From contig DGPZ01000143.1 of NCBI GenBank assembly GCA_002390675.1, forward strand, positions 37,728 through 101,727: DNA of 64,000 bases, in the 5' to 3' direction. Positions 17,198-26,465 of this stretch are shown piece by piece. Within the stretch, counting starts at the first letter, position 1. Each line of letters begins with the position of its first letter. The notes under the pieces are model-generated. The model was not told the origin of the DNA. It searched no databases and worked only from the letters and a program-made list of their open reading frames with translations. A program made the position numbers and the translations under genes. This DNA is from Deltaproteobacteria bacterium UBA4427 (lineage in GTDB: Bacteria > Myxococcota_A > UBA9160 > UBA4427).

Positions 17198-17842
17198 ATG
17201 GCCGCTGAAACACGAGACAAAATTCTGGACGCCGCCGCCCGGCTTTTCGCCGCCTCCGATTCTGGTGGCGCCTCCCTTCGAGCCATCGCGCGCGCCGCCG
17301 GCGTCAATTCAGCGCTGATTCACTACCACTTCGGCAGCCGCGAAGGGCTCTTCGAAGCCGTGATTCTCCGCGCGCTCAGGCCTGTCCAGGCGCGCCGTCG
17401 CGCCCTCCTCGAAACGCTGAGGTCCAAGCGCTCGGTCTCGGCAGAAGAGCTTGCAGGCCTCTTCGTCCGGCCTTTGATTCCGGGCCCTTTAAATGGGGCT
17501 GACCTCGATGACAGGCAGTATCCCGAGGCGGACGTCACGGATCTGCGGCTGCTCGCCCGTGCCTTCGCGGACCATCGCCCGCTCGTCCAAGACTTGACCC
17601 TCAAACATTTCGGTTCTCTGATGTACGGGTTCGGTGATGTCGCGGGCGCGGCGCTGAGCGAGCTTTCCAACGACCTCAAGCAACGACGCATGCGCTTTTG
17701 CGTACAGGCCGCGCTCGAAACCCTCTCCGGCCCGGAGATGGAATTTGCGCGAGCAGAGGGACCCGCGGCATGCGAAGCCCTCGTCGAAGATTTGATCGCG
17801 TTTCTTGCGGGGGGACTCGATGCCCCCGCTCAGATTTCCTGA
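17198..17842 (+). CDS. TetR family transcriptional regulator
   Basis: A 214-residue regulator. The N-terminal helix-turn-helix spans about residues 5-52: RDKILDAAARLFA, then ASLRAIARAAGVNSALIHYHFGSREGLF, the classic TetR signature. The rest is the all-helical ligand and dimerisation domain, ending in a helix with WxFP-free, alanine-rich sequence. It most likely represses itself and the divergent thiolase-like gene through the palindrome just upstream, and perhaps the amidohydrolase 63 bp downstream on its own strand. The inducing ligand is unknown. Confidence 0.92.
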   Translation: MAAETRDKILDAAARLFAASDSGGASLRAIARAAGVNSALIHYHFGSREGLFEAVILRALRPVQARRRALLETLRSKRSVSAEELAGLFVRPLIPGPLNGADLDDRQYPEADVTDLRLLARAFADHRPLVQDLTLKHFGSLMYGFGDVAGAALSELSNDLKQRRMRFCVQAALETLSGPEMEFARAEGPAACEALVEDLIAFLAGGLDAPAQIS

Positions 17843-17905
17843 AACCAACAATGCGCTTCCTGCGCGCCGCGTTACTCGACCGCGACCTAAGGAGACTCGA
17901 CCCCC

Positions 17906-19123
17906 ATGACGACGACTAAACGAGCGCAGACGCCTAGCCTCGACTACTGGATTCACGACGCGGACCAGCACTACTACGAGCCTGACGATTGTTATTCGCG
18001 GCACATCGAAGAGAGGTTCAAGAAGAAGACGATGTGGATCGACCGGTCGAACCCGGATACGCCCGGCCGGATGTATATCGGAGACGAGCGATGCCAGTTC
18101 TTTAGCGTCGGCGCCGGCGACAATATTGGCCCGCCCGGCATGATGAAGGCATTTCTGCAGGGGTCGACGGAGGAAGGCGGTAGCCCGAGCCTCAACCCGA
18201 TTAATGGATTGAGTGTTCCTGAATTTGTCGACGCCAAAGCGCGCCTCGCACGCATGGACGAACAGCGAGTTGAATCAAGCCTCATGCTTCCGACAACCGG
18301 TGTCGGCATCGAGCCGCAGCTCAGAGCCTCTAAGCATCGTGAAGCTCTGTATCCCTCGGTTCGAGCCTTCAATCGCTGGCTCGAAGAGGATTGGGGATAT
18401 GGCCAGGACGGGCGAATCTTCGGCGCGCCCATGCTCACGTTAGTCGACCTCGATGAAGCTGTCGCGGAACTCGAGCGATTGATCAAGGCGGGGGCTCGCT
18501 TCCTCGTCCTCACGACGGGCCCCGTCGACGGACGTGCACCCGGAGATCCCTACTTCGACCCCTTCTGGTCACGCGTTGAAGAAGCAGGCCTTAACATCGT
18601 CTTCCATATCGGGAACACCCCCTTCGGCGAGATATACAGCAAGCCCTGGGGCCTGCGCCCCGCCCCGCCGTCCCATCGTCACTCCCTCATGGAATACTTC
18701 CTCGCGTTCACCGAGCGCCCCGTCATGGACACGATCGTCTCGCTGATCGCGGATAATCTCTTCGGACGTTTCCCCAAGCTCCGCGTACTCTCGATTGAAT
18801 ACGGATCAGGCTGGGTCGCCCCCATGCTCGGGAAACTCGAGAAGTTGGCCCGGCTCTACAGCAAGGACATGTGGCGCTTCGGTGCGCCGCCCATGTCGCC
18901 AACCGAAACCTTCAGACAGAACGTATGGGTCGCTCCTTTCTACGAAGATGATGTGATCGGCCTCGTCGAAACGATCGGTGCCAGTCAGGTTCTGAATGGC
19001 TCAGATTATCCCCATCCGGAAGGTCTCGCGGAACCAATCGAATTCGCCCAGGAGCTCGCGGGCCTCGACGACGATTCGGTCCAGCGCGTCATGCGCCAAA
19101 ATTTCGCTGCCCTGATTGCCTAG
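17906..19123 (+). CDS. amidohydrolase-2 family metal-dependent hydrolase
   Basis: A 405-residue TIM-barrel hydrolase, paralogous to the one at 218. The metal motif is DADQHYYEP at residues 14-22 (D-x-x-H type), VFHIGN supplies a later histidine, and NGSDYPHPEG near residue 360 carries the conserved Asp and His. The family performs hydrolysis or decarboxylation of cyclic and aromatic acids in the cytosol. TAAGGAGA lies ahead of the ATG. It follows the TetR gene by 63 bp and may belong to its regulon with the divergent thiolase-like gene. Confidence 0.88.
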   Translation: MTTTKRAQTPSLDYWIHDADQHYYEPDDCYSRHIEERFKKKTMWIDRSNPDTPGRMYIGDERCQFFSVGAGDNIGPPGMMKAFLQGSTEEGGSPSLNPINGLSVPEFVDAKARLARMDEQRVESSLMLPTTGVGIEPQLRASKHREALYPSVRAFNRWLEEDWGYGQDGRIFGAPMLTLVDLDEAVAELERLIKAGARFLVLTTGPVDGRAPGDPYFDPFWSRVEEAGLNIVFHIGNTPFGEIYSKPWGLRPAPPSHRHSLMEYFLAFTERPVMDTIVSLIADNLFGRFPKLRVLSIEYGSGWVAPMLGKLEKLARLYSKDMWRFGAPPMSPTETFRQNVWVAPFYEDDVIGLVETIGASQVLNGSDYPHPEGLAEPIEFAQELAGLDDDSVQRVMRQNFAALIA

Positions 19124-19209
19124 ACCTCCTCTGATCTCCTCCATTCGGGCTGAATCTGGGTAACGCAGTTCCTACCCGCGCCGCCCCGAGCTGCACTACA
19201 GTCGAGTCA

Positions 19210-20364
19210 ATGAGCAAGCCTAAACGACAAGAACAAGAAGAAGCCTCGTCCGAGGTGACCGAAGTCGCCAAAGACATTCTCCGCATGCAGCTCCCTATTC
19301 ACCTGCCGGGACTCGGGCACGTGAACATGTATGCGATGATGGATGATGACGGCGCCACCGTGATTGATCCCGGGCTACCGGGTGAGAGCACCTGGGAGGC
19401 CATCCTTACGCGCCTTAAGCAGGCAGACCTAAAACCAAAGGACGTCCACACCGTCATCATCACGCATTCCCACCCGGATCATTTCGGCGGCGCGGTGCGC
19501 ATGCACAAAGAATTCGGCACGCGCATCGTCGCCCATAGAGCCTTCCATTTCGGTGGCCCGTCGGGCGACTTAAAAAAGCACACCGGCTCTAGCGCACATC
19601 AGCACGTTCACGGCGACGACGACCATCACGCGGAAGCCTCAGTCAGTGACCTTGTCGCGCACATGGAAGTCCTCGAACGCGACCGGCGCCGCATGCAAAA
19701 TCCGCTCATCCGTATCTGGACTGCGCTCAGGCGCATCAATACGCCGGCGCCCTGGAAGGGGCCCGCAGATCGTGCGGCGCTTAAGGACAGTATGCGATGG
19801 ATGAGGATGGCCACGATCGGTCGCAGCAAATTCCTTCCGCCGATCACGCATCATGTCGAACACGGAGATGTGCTCAAGCTCGCGAAACGAGAATGGTTCG
19901 TGCAGCACACGCCTGGACATACGGCGGACCATATCTGCCTCCACGACCCCGAGACCGGCGCGTTCCTATCGGGAGATCACGTGCTGCCTTCGATCACGCC
20001 TCATATCGGAGGCGTTTCGTATCTCGCCGACCCGCTCAAGTCATTCTTCTACTCCCTCGATCGTGTCGGGGAGATTAGTGACGTGGAGCTCGCCCTCCCC
20101 GCCCATGGCCATCCCTTTGCGGATCTTGCGGGACGAGCTCAGGCGATTAAAGAGCATCACTACGAACGCCTTGATGAAATCAAGGACATCGGAAATGACC
20201 TCGGTCGCGCAGACGTGAATGCGTTCATGAAGCGGCTCTTTAAAGAACGCAGCTGGGGGGATATGGCTGAGAGCGAGACCTACGCGCATCTCGAGCACAT
20301 GCGCCTTGAAGGTCGTGCAGAAGCACATCGTGACGACAAGGGAAGATTAGTCTACGACCTTTAG
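19210..20364 (+). CDS. MBL-fold metallohydrolase
   Basis: A 384-residue metallo-beta-lactamase-fold hydrolase. The zinc motif is THSHPDH at residues 85-91 (H86, H88, D90, H91); further ligands are the His in TPGHTADH and the Asp in SGDHVLPS, with a last His in LPAHGHP. An unusual charged, His-rich insert at about 115-145 (HQHVHGDDDHHAE) lies between the first two metal motifs. The C-terminal helical part with KEHHYERLDEI is seen in a subgroup of MBL proteins that hydrolyse thioesters or lactones. The substrate is not known. Convergent with the HAD-PlsC gene. Confidence 0.87.
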   Translation: MSKPKRQEQEEASSEVTEVAKDILRMQLPIHLPGLGHVNMYAMMDDDGATVIDPGLPGESTWEAILTRLKQADLKPKDVHTVIITHSHPDHFGGAVRMHKEFGTRIVAHRAFHFGGPSGDLKKHTGSSAHQHVHGDDDHHAEASVSDLVAHMEVLERDRRRMQNPLIRIWTALRRINTPAPWKGPADRAALKDSMRWMRMATIGRSKFLPPITHHVEHGDVLKLAKREWFVQHTPGHTADHICLHDPETGAFLSGDHVLPSITPHIGGVSYLADPLKSFFYSLDRVGEISDVELALPAHGHPFADLAGRAQAIKEHHYERLDEIKDIGNDLGRADVNAFMKRLFKERSWGDMAESETYAHLEHMRLEGRAEAHRDDKGRLVYDL

Positions 20365-20410
20365 CCGTTGCACCAGCCTGCGCCTAACGTCACTCGGGTC
20401 CTTCGTCTAG

Positions 20411-21856
20411 CTAATCCTGATGAAGGATCTCGAGGTAATTCTTCCGAATCGTTTCGATCTCGTCCTCGAGGGTGTCCAGCGTCCATTCAGAGGTATCGAT
20501 TGGAGGCAGCACAATTGCTTCGATCGTCGCGGGGCGAACAACCTGCGCGTTCTTCGGAAATGCATCGAGCACATTCCTAAATACGATCGGGACGATGGGG
20601 ACATCAGCCTGCATCGCGAGATGGAATGCCCCCTTCTTGAAAGCGCCAAGCTTCGCCGTCGTCGAACGGGTGCCTTCCGGCGCGATTGAGATTGACCGAC
20701 CCTGTTTAAGGGCACGAACCGCCGGCGCGAGCGCTTCCCTCGCTGCGGAGGCATTCGTGATTCCGGCGCGGTCAATGAACACCACTCCCGCCGCAGCGAG
20801 GATCGGGCCCATCACGGGATCGTTCTTGATTTCCATCTTCCCAACACCGGTCATGTCGCGTCGCACAATCTTCAGCATCAAGATCGGATCGAGCGCACTC
20901 TGATGGTTAAAGATGAAGACCGCGGGCCTCTGGGTCCAGGCGTTCTCTTCGCCTTCCACACGCAGATCAATACCGGCGAGTGATGTCGCAAGATTACTCC
21001 AAACCGCCCCGGATACGTTCAGCCCCTCGCGATACGAACCGTTCACGAGTCCCGCGATAATCCCGGCACCGAGTGCTGGACCGACACTTGCATAGCTAAG
21101 CCCTGTCCGAATAACATCTCCAAGACTGGGCGTTCCACGACTCCGAAACCGCCTAACAGGCCAATTTCGTTCTTTCGCGATCTGTGCCAATTGCCGATTT
21201 GGATTCAGAGGTCGCGGACGACCGACAGCTTCGAGAAGCTGGATATCTTCGTGACTATCCGAATAAAAGTAGCTCTCATCGAGGTCGGCACCCTCTTGCT
21301 CGGCGACTTGGCGCGCGGCGATGGCCTTGCCTTCGCCGTAACAAGTTGGATGAACCACCTCGCCGGTAAAGACGCCGTCCTTCACCTCAAGCTCAGTGTT
21401 CATCACGAGATCGATACCGAGCTCCCGAGCAAAGGGCGCAACCTGATATCGAGTCGCCGAGGAGATGATGGCGACGGTATGACCGGCCCGCTGATGAGCT
21501 TCGACGAGGGCACGGGATTCGGGATAGATCTGGCGAATCAGATGCTTCGCGAAAACTTCTTCGCCTACTTCTTCGAGTGTCGACTCCGCAAGCCCGCGAT
21601 AGGTCGCGGTCATTCCTGACATTAGGGCCGAGAACCCGGTTCGCCCCATCCCAAAGGAGAGCGTGCCCAGAAACGTACCCGCCATTTCTTTGGGACTCAT
21701 GCGGCCGCTAAGCAAGCGTTCCCGCATGAACGAGGTCGCCGAGAACCCGGCGAGGATCGTTTGGTCGAGGTCAAAGAACGCGCCGACTTTCGAGCCCGTG
21801 GGCCCCTGTCGGATCTCTTTTGTCAGTCGATCGTAGAGCGCCATGACTCGCAGCAT
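20411..21856 (-). CDS. HAD-IB phosphatase / 1-acylglycerol-3-phosphate acyltransferase fusion
   Basis: A two-domain protein of 481 residues from ATG 21856 (ATG 21844 is nearly as good). The N-terminal half is an HAD-IB hydrolase with the nucleophile motif FDLDQT (D29 and D31) and a late DSHEDIQLLEAVG motif. The C-terminal half is a PlsC acyltransferase with NHQSALD (HX4D), FIDRAG and APEGTRS motifs. Such fusions make phosphatidic acid from lysophosphatidic acid, or act on other lipid phosphates. A longer frame to 21949 would run into the divergent LLM gene. The two genes share a promoter region of about 65 bp. Confidence 0.9.
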   Translation of the reverse strand: MLRVMALYDRLTKEIRQGPTGSKVGAFFDLDQTILAGFSATSFMRERLLSGRMSPKEMAGTFLGTLSFGMGRTGFSALMSGMTATYRGLAESTLEEVGEEVFAKHLIRQIYPESRALVEAHQRAGHTVAIISSATRYQVAPFARELGIDLVMNTELEVKDGVFTGEVVHPTCYGEGKAIAARQVAEQEGADLDESYFYSDSHEDIQLLEAVGRPRPLNPNRQLAQIAKERNWPVRRFRSRGTPSLGDVIRTGLSYASVGPALGAGIIAGLVNGSYREGLNVSGAVWSNLATSLAGIDLRVEGEENAWTQRPAVFIFNHQSALDPILMLKIVRRDMTGVGKMEIKNDPVMGPILAAAGVVFIDRAGITNASAAREALAPAVRALKQGRSISIAPEGTRSTTAKLGAFKKGAFHLAMQADVPIVPIVFRNVLDAFPKNAQVVRPATIEAIVLPPIDTSEWTLDTLEDEIETIRKNYLEILHQD

Positions 21857-21920
21857 ATCGTTCGCCCGCGGGCCCGCTATATTCGGACGCCTTTGCCCCA
21901 CATTCTTCTTGGAGACGTGC

Positions 21921-22883
21921 ATGTCCGGCCCCGTCCGCTTTGGAGTCACTCTTCCTCAAATAAAGCGCTCCTGGCAGGAAGCTAGCGCTGCAGCAATTGA
22001 GTTCGACCGTCTCGGATATGACTCACTTTGGGTATGTGATCACCTCTACGGCGTCCCCAACCCGCAACTCCCCATTCTTGAGGGCTGGACCCTACTTTCC
22101 GCGATCGCCGCGATTACGAAGCAAACAAAGCTCGGTACCCTCGTGACACCGCCCTTTTTCCGAAACCCTGCGGTCCTCGCCAAGCAAATCGCGACCATCG
22201 ACCAAATCGCCCCCGGCCGCGTCATAGCCGGACTCGGCGCCGGCTGGTTCCCTCCGGAATTCGAGCAGACCGGCTGTCAATTTCCCAATCCTCGCGAACG
22301 CCTCCGTGCCCTCGAAGAAATGGTCGAAGTCATGAAGCGCATGTGGACCCAAGAGAAGGCCACCTTCAAAGGTCAGTATTTCTCGGTCAACGAAGCCATC
22401 TGCGAACCCAAGCCCGAGAAATGCCCCGAGATTCTCATTGGCGGCGGCGGCGAAAAAGTCACCATGGCCATAGCCGCCCGACACGCTGACACCTGGAATA
22501 ACATGGCGGTCGCCCAGGCTCAGCTACCCCAAAAAATCGAAGCGCTTAACAAACGTTGTGAAGAAGCCGGACGCGATCCCGCCACGATCGAACGCTCACA
22601 GCAATGCGTCGTCGTGATCGGCGAAGACGACGCAGCAGGAAAGGCGGGCCTCGAAAAAGCCAAGAGGATCTACGGCGGCCACATGGGCGGCGCCCTCGAG
22701 GAGCACGGAATTTGGGGCTCCCCAGACCGCGTGATCGAAGGCATCGAACGCCACCGCGCCCTAGGCATCAGCTTCTTTGTGATGGAGTTCTTCGGACGCG
22801 ATACCCGCGAGCCGGCCCGGTTATTCGCTGACACGGTGATGAAGCACTACGCGGATATAGGCAGTGCGGTAGGCCGTTCTTAG
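21921..22883 (+). CDS. LLM-class (F420/FMN-dependent) oxidoreductase
   Basis: A 320-residue luciferase-like monooxygenase family protein. The opening RFGVTLPQIK, then GYDSLWVCDH (about residues 32-41), the IGAGW-like LGAGWFPPEF segment and the IGGGGEKV motif are the characteristic elements of F420-dependent members. The cofactor could be F420 or FMN; no F420 biosynthesis gene is in the window. ATG 21921 is preceded by GGAG; an in-frame start at 21843 overlaps the divergent gene. It may oxidise an alcohol or add oxygen to a hydrophobic substrate. Confidence 0.87.
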   Translation: MSGPVRFGVTLPQIKRSWQEASAAAIEFDRLGYDSLWVCDHLYGVPNPQLPILEGWTLLSAIAAITKQTKLGTLVTPPFFRNPAVLAKQIATIDQIAPGRVIAGLGAGWFPPEFEQTGCQFPNPRERLRALEEMVEVMKRMWTQEKATFKGQYFSVNEAICEPKPEKCPEILIGGGGEKVTMAIAARHADTWNNMAVAQAQLPQKIEALNKRCEEAGRDPATIERSQQCVVVIGEDDAAGKAGLEKAKRIYGGHMGGALEEHGIWGSPDRVIEGIERHRALGISFFVMEFFGRDTREPARLFADTVMKHYADIGSAVGRS

Positions 22884-22950
22884 CTCGAGGTCTGATGAAG
22901 CGAAGGCGCAGCCACTCGATTCGATCCGCGCACGACCATTATAAAGCCCG

Positions 22951-23895
22951 TTACAAAAGCGCGATCGGATTAACCGGCGATCCGGTCCCCCGCTCGATTC
23001 GAAGCGGTGCGACCGTCAGCTGAAACTCCCACTGCGAGAGTTCACCGCACGCAGTCATCAAATCGCTAAGATCGAGATTATCCAGCAGATGAACGCCCAT
23101 AGCGACGAGCGTGCATTCATGAATGGGCATCCCCCATCCCTCGATCGCCGGAAGTGGAATCACATCAGAAACGACGTCTGAACCCAATACCGAAACACTG
23201 CGCTCATGTAGCCACGGCACACATTCCGGATGAAGCCCGGGCATGCCCGGATCCATAGGGCTCCACGGTCCAAGTTCGTCACGACGCGCATCGCGGCCCA
23301 TCGAGATCAGTAAACAGTCACCTTCCCGAACCTCCACGCCCCCTTGCTTCTGTACCGCTTCATCAAGCTGGTCCGGGTCGATCATCTGCCCCGGTTCGAT
23401 CCAGGGCACACCTAGCGTGCGAGGCATATCAAGCAGGACGCCACGCGTTACGATTCCGTCTTTCCCGCACATGACGCTGTTCTTGAGCGCACCGGTGCTT
23501 TTCACGAGTGTTCCGGGATAGCCGTTGTACATCTGGCCTTTTCGGTGGACATGACAAAAGGCGTCCAGGTGCGTGCTCGCCATTCCATGAAATGCGATCC
23601 CAACGAAGTCCGATGTAGACTCGAGGCCGACTTCCGGCACGAGACAGTCGTCCCCACCGGCGACCATCATATGAAGCGCCGGGTGTGGATTATCGGGTGC
23701 CGGATCAACCGGGATATTGCGAGAACAGCTGACAGCCCGACCGTGACGCACGCACGCAGATGCCGCGCGGCGCACTTCGGGCGTGATTAGGTTGAGCGCG
23801 CCCGCTTCGTCCTCCGCACCCCAGCGCCCCCAGTTCTTCACAGATTCAAAGATTTCGTCCATACGTGCCTGATCCGGAATCGGCCATTCTGCCAT
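22951..23895 (-). CDS. cyclase family (kynurenine formamidase-like) hydrolase
   Basis: A 314-residue protein of the cyclase/KynB superfamily. The metal-binding motif reads FHGMASTHLDAFCH, with H103, H109, D111 and H115 aligning with the HxGTHxDxPxH pattern of the family, although the usual Gly-Thr is Ser-Thr and Pro is replaced by Phe-Cys. A C-terminal LLDNLDLSDLM segment supports the assignment. Members hydrolyse formamides or cyclic esters, often next to amidohydrolases as here. AAGGGAG precedes the ATG. The divergent epimerase lies across 263 bp, which hold the promoters and no gene that I can see. Confidence 0.85.
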   Translation of the reverse strand: MAEWPIPDQARMDEIFESVKNWGRWGAEDEAGALNLITPEVRRAASACVRHGRAVSCSRNIPVDPAPDNPHPALHMMVAGGDDCLVPEVGLESTSDFVGIAFHGMASTHLDAFCHVHRKGQMYNGYPGTLVKSTGALKNSVMCGKDGIVTRGVLLDMPRTLGVPWIEPGQMIDPDQLDEAVQKQGGVEVREGDCLLISMGRDARRDELGPWSPMDPGMPGLHPECVPWLHERSVSVLGSDVVSDVIPLPAIEGWGMPIHECTLVAMGVHLLDNLDLSDLMTACGELSQWEFQLTVAPLRIERGTGSPVNPIALL

Positions 23896-24158
23896 CGTGA
23901 AATGCTCCCTTGTCGTGCCCGTCGCTATCGGTCGAACGTCCCGCGATCGCGGGATCTAGCCTGCGGCCGGCGCACTGATGATGCCTGCTAGCACCACGTC
24001 AAACCAGCCGGATTCTTACGTCGCGATCCAATTCGCGAGTTATGCTCTGACTTCGTTTCCGGCAGTGCCCAGAGGCAATCGCCTCACGACGCGCGTACGG
24101 CATTAACCTGCTGGGATCTCGAAACCGGATATCGGACAAAATTGAAAGGAAGATCTCG

Positions 24159-25250
24159 ATGAGAGTTCTAGTCATGGGCGGCACCCAGTTCAACGGCCTC
24201 GCACTCGTTCACGAGCTGGCGCGAACCGGGCATCAAGTCGTGATCCTCAATCGAGGGCAAACCAAGGCTGATCTACCCCACGGAGTGGAACGCGTCTTCG
24301 CAGATCGCACGAATCACGATCAGATGCGAGATGTGCTCGGCTCCGTCAATGTCGATGCGATCATCGATGTCAGCGCCTATCTGCCTGAAGACGTCGAACT
24401 GATGATCGAGATCTTCCGTGGACGAATCGATCATTACGTCTTCATTAGTTCAACCGTCATCTACGCGCAGAGCGATCATTTCCCGATCACCGAAGCGCAC
24501 CCCGTCGAACGTGGCGATGCCCAGAATCCCTATGGACGGAACAAGCTCCTCTGCGAGGATATCCTGCTTCGCGAGTGGCGAGAGAATCGCTTCCCCTGCT
24601 CGATCGTTCCCTTCTCCATGGTGATGGGCGCGGGCAATATTTTACCCGATCGCGAACAGCGCATGTTCCAGCGAATCCTGCGAGACCGCCCGATCCTGAT
24701 TCCCGGCAATGGTCGCACGATCCAACAAGTCGGGCACGCGGACGATCAAGCGCGGGCTCTTCGCATGATGCTCTGCAAGCCCGTCACCTACGGCCAACGC
24801 TACAACCTAACTGGCAACGACTACTTCACGCAGGAAGGCTATGTCGACGTCTTCGCTGGCTTACTGGGCAAGGAAGTCGAGAAGGTCTTCATACCCGCCA
24901 GGATGATGGATCAGCTTTGGAGCGGCGACATCGAAGTCGAGCTGCCTAAGACCGAATCGAAAAATGATATCCGCGCGGCTTCAGGCGTTTCGCAGGTCGA
25001 GATCAACCGCTTCATGCTGACGATGCTTGTACAGCAGATCGCGCCCAACATTCACTACTGGGATCGGAGTTCGCTCTTCTCCGTCGACAAGCTACGGCGC
25101 GACGTTGGCTGGGAACCGGAACTGACCTTCCCCGCCTCCGTCGAGCGCACCTGGCGCTGGTACCAGTCGGCCGGGCTCCCAGACTCACAGGAATTCGACT
25201 TCTCCTTTGAAGATGGCCTCATCAAGATGGCGCGCGGCTGGAAGGACTGA
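24159..25250 (+). CDS. NAD-dependent epimerase/dehydratase (extended SDR)
   Basis: A 363-residue extended SDR. VLVMGGTQFNG at residues 3-13 is the nucleotide loop with the GGTxFxG variant found in sugar epimerases and in the CSP41-like branch, and NPYGRNKL supplies the Y-x-x-x-K pair. The C-terminal substrate domain ends LPDSQEFDFSFEDGLIKMARGW. GAAAGGAAG lies before the ATG. The substrate is unknown; a nucleotide sugar is as likely as a steroid-like alcohol. Convergent with the next epimerase (37 bp gap). Confidence 0.85.
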   Translation: MRVLVMGGTQFNGLALVHELARTGHQVVILNRGQTKADLPHGVERVFADRTNHDQMRDVLGSVNVDAIIDVSAYLPEDVELMIEIFRGRIDHYVFISSTVIYAQSDHFPITEAHPVERGDAQNPYGRNKLLCEDILLREWRENRFPCSIVPFSMVMGAGNILPDREQRMFQRILRDRPILIPGNGRTIQQVGHADDQARALRMMLCKPVTYGQRYNLTGNDYFTQEGYVDVFAGLLGKEVEKVFIPARMMDQLWSGDIEVELPKTESKNDIRAASGVSQVEINRFMLTMLVQQIAPNIHYWDRSSLFSVDKLRRDVGWEPELTFPASVERTWRWYQSAGLPDSQEFDFSFEDGLIKMARGWKD

Positions 25251-25287
25251 GCCGAGCCGATCTACCGCAAGGCCCAAAGACCAACGC

Positions 25288-26211
25288 CTAACCGAGTAGC
25301 TCGGGATGACGCGCCGCGATCATCCGATCAACGCCCTCTTGCCACGTCACCTTGCAGGCTCCTGCGAGCTTGATGCGCTTGGCGGGATCGAGCCAGTACT
25401 GATGAATACCATCCGGCCCGGCCACTACCTTTCCCTCTCGACCGATTTTCTTTGCGATATAGGCGACAAGGTCCGGCACCGGCACGCCCTCGTCTCCGCC
25501 CCAATTCACGATCGTTGCAGGTACGCCCGCAGCTTCGAGTAGCCCTGACGTCTGATCATAGATGTCGTCTTCATGAATAGGCGTACAGATATCGCCCGCG
25601 TCTGGCGGCATCACGGGGATCGTTACGTCGCCAAGGATCATGTTAACGACCATGGCAGGAAAGCCGCCATTGTCTCCGTACGCGGCGTTCATGCGCGCAA
25701 TAGTCGTCGGGAGGCCGAATTCTAACGCGGCGAATTTACCAACCGCTTCCTGGGAAATCTTGGAAACACAGTATGTCGGCGCATAGGGCTGCGGCGTGCC
25801 GCCCAGCGGATCCGACTCGAGCACACCGACCGAATAATCCCGCGGCGCCGCATACACACCACACGTCGACATCATTAGACATGCCTTCGCATCCCGGTAA
25901 CGCGACATGACATGGCCTGTCCCGCCTGCGTTGATCTCGATCGATGTGTCGTAGTCTTCGCCGGGAACGATCGCCGCCGCGAGATGCAAGACAAAGTCCA
26001 CGGACTCGGGGGTCTTTGACCAATCCGGTGACACGAGATCGACTGCCGCGGTCTTGATCCCCGCCGCTTCACATCGCTCACGCGTAGCCTCATCGCTAAA
26101 GCGTGCGACGCCAAAAACTTCGTTGTCCTTCGCGAGCCGAGCGGCGAGTGGAAATGCAATTTGACCCGCCGGTCCGGTGATCAGAATTCGCTTGCCTTCG
26201 ATCTTACTCAT
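25288..26211 (-). CDS. NAD(P)-dependent epimerase/dehydratase (extended SDR)
   Basis: A 307-residue extended SDR. The nucleotide loop is ITGPAGQI at about residues 11-18, followed by a second strand FGVARF lacking an acidic residue, which suggests NADP(H). The catalytic Tyr and Lys lie in APTYCVSKISQE. It is not closely similar to the convergent epimerase at 24159, so they are not tandem duplicates. GAGG lies upstream of the ATG at longer than usual spacing. Substrate not predictable. Confidence 0.84.
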   Translation of the reverse strand: MSKIEGKRILITGPAGQIAFPLAARLAKDNEVFGVARFSDEATRERCEAAGIKTAAVDLVSPDWSKTPESVDFVLHLAAAIVPGEDYDTSIEINAGGTGHVMSRYRDAKACLMMSTCGVYAAPRDYSVGVLESDPLGGTPQPYAPTYCVSKISQEAVGKFAALEFGLPTTIARMNAAYGDNGGFPAMVVNMILGDVTIPVMPPDAGDICTPIHEDDIYDQTSGLLEAAGVPATIVNWGGDEGVPVPDLVAYIAKKIGREGKVVAGPDGIHQYWLDPAKRIKLAGACKVTWQEGVDRMIAARHPELLG

Positions 26212-26465
26212 GGTTTCTTTGCCTCATATTCTGGGGAGTCCCGATCCTAGACAGATCATGAGCACCTTGCACCTGCTTGCCACCGGCTCTGTGGTCGGCG
26301 AAAATTCACCCTCGCGTGGTAGACGCGTGACGTTCCACCGTAGGCGGGCGAAAAGCGGCACCCGCAAGGAGTTCGCATGACTAGGCCCACGTCCCACCTC
26401 CAACTCACCCGCCTCGCGCTGGGTTGTGAAGGCGTGGCAGGCATTCCGACTCCGCAGGGGCTTCC

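Noticed and set aside
21921..22883. Proof of F420 use from the LLM oxidoreductase
   Set aside because: The family also uses FMN and no F420 biosynthesis gene is in the window.
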